NCBI GenBank assembly: GCA_903907075.1
Contig: CAIVMQ010000100.1
Coordinates: 1-53,325 of the forward strand
Length of the DNA stretch: 53,325 nt
Reading direction: 5' to 3'
Source: an uncultured Bacteroidia bacterium
Lineage (GTDB): Bacteria; Bacteroidota; Bacteroidia; Bacteroidales; Prolixibacteraceae
The notes under the pieces were generated by a model, which did not search any database, was not told the DNA's origin, and worked only from the letters and a program-made list of their open reading frames with translations. A program made the translations under genes and the position numbers. Below, in pieces: positions 50,115 to 53,325 of the stretch (position 1 is its first letter; every line of letters starts with the position of its first letter).

Positions 50115-52985
50115 ATGCGTAGACTACTACTTCTCGCTCTTTTTTTCATTCCCTTATTACTTTCGGCCCAATATTATTCTACCGGAGAAGATCCATCCGC
50201 AATTAAATGGAAGCAGATTAACACCGAAAGGTTTCAAATCATATTTCCCTCGACCTTTGAAGCTAAAGCGATAAGAATGGCGAATATATTGACAAGATCA
50301 ATACCCTTCGCGTCATTTTCACTACAACATACTCCACGAAAAATATCAATTGTACTTCATACAAGCACAGTAAATTCGAATGGTTTGGTAGCATGGGCAC
50401 CAGCAAGAATGGAACTATTTACGATACCGCATCAGGAGATTTATGCACAAGATTGGCTCGAACAGCTTGCTATTCATGAATATCGACATGTTGTTCAGAT
50501 AGATAAAATTGAAAGTGAAATGCCGTCGATATTAAAGGTACTACTAGGAGAACAAGGAGCTGCCCTTGTAATAGGATTGCATTTACCATTTTGGTTTCTT
50601 GAAGGGGATGCTGTTGCAACAGAAACAGCATTAAGCCAAACAGGACGGGGGAGAGTACCATCATTTGAAATGGAACTAAGGGCACAAAGTGTCGAAAAGG
50701 GAAAATACAGCTATGACAAAGCGTACCTTGGATCTTACAAAGATTTTATCCCAGATCATTATCAGCTTGGATATCAATTTGTAGCAGGTATCAGAAGTGA
50801 ATATGGAGCTGATAGTTGGGTGAAAATTTTGCATCAAGTTGCTAAGAAACCATTATCATTTAATACATTATCTGGCGGATTAAAATCTGTTACCGGGAAA
50901 AAGCTTCCTGCCTTATACGATACTCTATTTTCATCACTTCGAAATAAATGGATTTTGGAGGATAAATTATTAGAATTAAGCCCCTTTACGAACCTTACGA
51001 AACGGAATAAGGCTTATACTAGTTATCGCTATTGTTACCAGGTTAATGATTCAACCTATTTTTCGGTCAAATATTCATTAGATGATTTAACGAAGTTTAT
51101 ATTAATCGATTCCAAAGGTGGAGAGCGGGTTATTTTTACTCCCGGAAATTTAGTTGAAGAGTCTATAACCTATGGTAAGGGGAAAGTTTTTTGGATTGAA
51201 TCGAAGCCAGATATCAGATGGGCGCATCGCGAATATTCGCAATTACGTATTCTTACGATTAAAACTAATAAAGTACATAAAATCAACTATTTAGAAAGAA
51301 TATTTTCCCCTTGTTTATCAGCCGATGGGAAACAACTTGCTGCGGTTAAAATAAATGAGGATAATCGTTGTTCTATTGTATTAATTTCACCAGAAACAGG
51401 TAAGATTGAGAAAGAGACAAATTTAAAAAGCGACGTTTTTATCTTGACTCCTTCATGGAGCGAGGATGATAAACTGTTATTTGCAATTGTCCTAGGCCCA
51501 AAAGGAAAGACAATTGCAACTATTGATCCATATACAGGATCAGTTAATCCACTTCGGCCTTATACCTTCAATGAAGCTAAAAGACCAATTCAAGTGGGTA
51601 ATTTTGTATTTTACACCAGCACTGAAGAGGGTAAGGACGATGTTTATGCGTATGACCTGATTAAGAATAAGAATTATCGCATTACAAATTCCAGATTTGG
51701 GGTTAGGGATGCTCAGCCAAACTATTCCAAGGATAGTATAGTATACTCAAATTACACCGCACAGGGATTTAAATTAGTAAAATCCAAGAGCTTACCCATA
51801 ACTCAAGACTATAATAATGATGCACAAGTGCATCATTATTTATTAGCAGATCGCTTAACATCTCAAGAAAAAGGAGTAGTCGAATTCAAAGTAATAGATA
51901 CCATAAGCTATTCTTCGCAGTCATACAATAAACTAAAGCATCTTTTTAACTTCCACAGTTGGGCTCCTGTACATGTGGATATGTCTACCCAAGAGATTCG
52001 TCCTGGATTATCATTAATGTCGCAAAATAAATTAAGTACAGCCACAACACAATTAGGGTATGACTATTCAACGATCAATAAAACAGGTAAATGGATTGCC
52101 GAATTTGGTTATACTGGGCTATTCCCTGCATTTAAGCTTCGAGGAGATTATGGACATGAAAATTCTAAATACTTTCAAATAAATACGTATACAAATGCAC
52201 ATAACAATACGGTTAGAACAGATACACAGCAAATTAATTTTTCCTATAACATATTAAATTTAAATTCAATACTAAATATACCATTACAAATCTCCCATGG
52301 TAAATGGAACAGGTTAGTACAGCCAGAATATCAGTTCGGGTATAAGAAAGTATTTCATAAAACGACAACACCACTTCATAACCAGTCAAGCACCTGGTTA
52401 ACCTTTAGATTATATGCTCATAATTTATTACAAACACGGTATCGGGACCTTCAGCCTGCGATCGGCCAAATTATTGATATTAACTACCATTATTCGCCCA
52501 ATAAATTCACAGAAGAGAAAGTTTTAACCACAGAAGGGATAATTTATTTTCCAGGAATAATACGACATCATGGAATAAAAATATATGGAGGAATTCAGGA
52601 AAAACAGGGGAATGGCATTAATTTAAACGACTATATTTCCTATCCTAGAGGTTATGCGAATCTCCAAAATAATTCCTTGTATACCCTTAAAGCAGATTAT
52701 GCCTTTCCGATTGTATATCCGGATTGGAGTATTGGTCCATTAAGTTACATTAAAAGGGTTTCATTGAGGTTATTTTATGACAGAGGCTGGGCTAAAGTTC
52801 CAATCTACAATCAAAGCAAAGAGATGAAATTGAGTTTGCAATCTTTGGGATGTGAATGGGTGGCAGATTGTAATTTCCTAAGGTTGTATGTACCTGCAAA
52901 AATAGGGGTGAGGACTACATTTTTAACAGGATCGAATAATTTTAATTTAGAGTTTCTCCTAGCGATAAATTTTGGTGCACTTTAG
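50115..52985 (+). CDS. secreted HExxH/TolB-type propeller/outer-membrane barrel protein
   Basis: The 956-residue protein starts with a signal peptide (MRRLLLLALFFIPLLLSAQ). Residues about 30-290 contain a peptidase-like segment with IHEYRHVVQ and FWFLEGDAVATETAL, matching a gluzincin-type HExxH plus a downstream Glu. Residues about 320-590 have TolB/PD40-like strands (SWSEDDKLLFAIVLG, ADGKQLAAVKINEDNRCSIV). The last 330 residues look like an outer-membrane barrel of surface-antigen type (LKADYAFPIVYPDWSIGPLS, RVSLRLFYDRGWAK). It may be displayed at the cell surface. Function not known; in the family the HExxH part may be active or structural. Last gene of the esterase-NUDIX-aminopeptidase run. 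Confidence 0.85.
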   Translation: MRRLLLLALFFIPLLLSAQYYSTGEDPSAIKWKQINTERFQIIFPSTFEAKAIRMANILTRSIPFASFSLQHTPRKISIVLHTSTVNSNGLVAWAPARMELFTIPHQEIYAQDWLEQLAIHEYRHVVQIDKIESEMPSILKVLLGEQGAALVIGLHLPFWFLEGDAVATETALSQTGRGRVPSFEMELRAQSVEKGKYSYDKAYLGSYKDFIPDHYQLGYQFVAGIRSEYGADSWVKILHQVAKKPLSFNTLSGGLKSVTGKKLPALYDTLFSSLRNKWILEDKLLELSPFTNLTKRNKAYTSYRYCYQVNDSTYFSVKYSLDDLTKFILIDSKGGERVIFTPGNLVEESITYGKGKVFWIESKPDIRWAHREYSQLRILTIKTNKVHKINYLERIFSPCLSADGKQLAAVKINEDNRCSIVLISPETGKIEKETNLKSDVFILTPSWSEDDKLLFAIVLGPKGKTIATIDPYTGSVNPLRPYTFNEAKRPIQVGNFVFYTSTEEGKDDVYAYDLIKNKNYRITNSRFGVRDAQPNYSKDSIVYSNYTAQGFKLVKSKSLPITQDYNNDAQVHHYLLADRLTSQEKGVVEFKVIDTISYSSQSYNKLKHLFNFHSWAPVHVDMSTQEIRPGLSLMSQNKLSTATTQLGYDYSTINKTGKWIAEFGYTGLFPAFKLRGDYGHENSKYFQINTYTNAHNNTVRTDTQQINFSYNILNLNSILNIPLQISHGKWNRLVQPEYQFGYKKVFHKTTTPLHNQSSTWLTFRLYAHNLLQTRYRDLQPAIGQIIDINYHYSPNKFTEEKVLTTEGIIYFPGIIRHHGIKIYGGIQEKQGNGINLNDYISYPRGYANLQNNSLYTLKADYAFPIVYPDWSIGPLSYIKRVSLRLFYDRGWAKVPIYNQSKEMKLSLQSLGCEWVADCNFLRLYVPAKIGVRTTFLTGSNNFNLEFLLAINFGAL

Positions 52986-53325
52986 TTTAAATATGATGAG
53001 AGACCGCATATTTATGATATCCTTAACCCCCTCTAACGAGAATAAGCTGTATCATCGTTCAAGTCTGCTGAAGATAGACCATTCTCATTTTTGAATTTCT
53101 TTCCTGATTAATTTAGAATAACTTATAAATCAAGATATTTGATTGTAATTACCACAAATTAAAGTAATCTAAATTTAGGTTGAAATATCTTTTTTTTACT
53201 TTTTCTGGTTGGATAATTATTCCTTAAAATGAAAAAGTACGTTCTGATACCGTTCTGATTTCAATCGCATATATATTTCGCCCTATTTATCTCTATACTA
53301 ACAGCTGATAATAATTTAGAGCCCC
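52986..53325. other. terminal 340 bp without recognised features
   Basis: AT-rich stretch to the window edge. It holds a palindrome CTAAATTTAG at 53169-53178 and GTTCTGAT repeated twice near 53241-53260. No gene start or terminator can be supported; a following gene may lie beyond the window. Confidence 0.4.

Noticed and set aside
1..53325. Prophage, insertion sequence, toxin-antitoxin or restriction system
   Set aside because: No integrase, transposase, phage structural, methylase or toxin-like protein was recognised in any frame.

Overview
The window is low-GC, gene-dense chromosome from a member of the Bacteroidota, most like an environmental Bacteroidales/Marinilabiliales-type anaerobe. 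Supporting signs are promoters of the TTTG-N18-21-TAnnTTTG type (clearest before the two tRNA-Lys genes and yebC), near absence of Shine-Dalgarno sequences, a fused SpmA-SpmB protein, a BT0820-like small HAD phosphatase, a GH106-type glycosidase, outer-membrane barrel proteins and a Porphyromonas-type agmatine deiminase. I see no phage, transposase, CRISPR array, rRNA or plasmid gene. Most of the window is housekeeping and metabolic genes with a few accessory islands.

Layout: 1-1483 is the 3' part of a TPR-like repeat protein with near-identical 180-bp repeats, cut by the window edge. 1.7-4.8 kb holds a DJ-1 family protein, a fluoride exporter pair (DUF190 + CrcB), a YkgJ Cys-cluster protein and a tiny exported Cys/Lys/Ala-rich protein preceded by a metal-regulator-like palindrome. 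4.9-12.8 kb has SpmA-SpmB, a PmoA-like protein, a membrane protein of unknown role, an outer-membrane barrel, a gluzincin lipoprotein, a lactonase-type propeller and ndk. 13.0-17.5 kb has a DHH phosphoesterase (TTG start), an FKBP lipoprotein, a membrane-NUDIX fusion, an RsmI-like methylase and a PhnP-like hydrolase. 17.5-24.7 kb is central metabolism: pta, a hydroxyacyl-CoA dehydrogenase-like gene and ackA on the minus strand, then serA and tkt on the plus strand, closed by a strong terminator.

24.8-31.8 kb is the most unusual block: four closely packed minus-strand genes (an NHL propeller, a PSCyt1-DUF1549-DUF1553 protein, DUF1501, and a membrane c-type cytochrome with leucine-rich and chitobiase-like domains), the set best known from Planctomycetes. 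One gene carries an in-frame 63-bp tandem duplication. 32.4-40.8 kb has yebC, a serine hydrolase whose signal anchor is split off by an apparent frameshift, then aguA and aguB (agmatine to putrescine), a GH106-type glycosidase and a carboxynorspermidine dehydrogenase, which together point to polyamine synthesis.

40.8-53.3 kb has a small HAD phosphatase with a nucleotide-sugar dehydrogenase, an ECF sigma factor behind a 684-bp gap, two tRNA-Lys genes (anticodons CTT and TTT) in opposite orientation, an SDR, a hotdog thioesterase, a LysE transporter, and a four-gene run (esterase, NUDIX, Xaa-Pro aminopeptidase, and a 956-residue secreted HExxH/propeller/barrel protein). All assignments come from motif reading without database searches; start codons were moved from the longest frame where a better start was visible.
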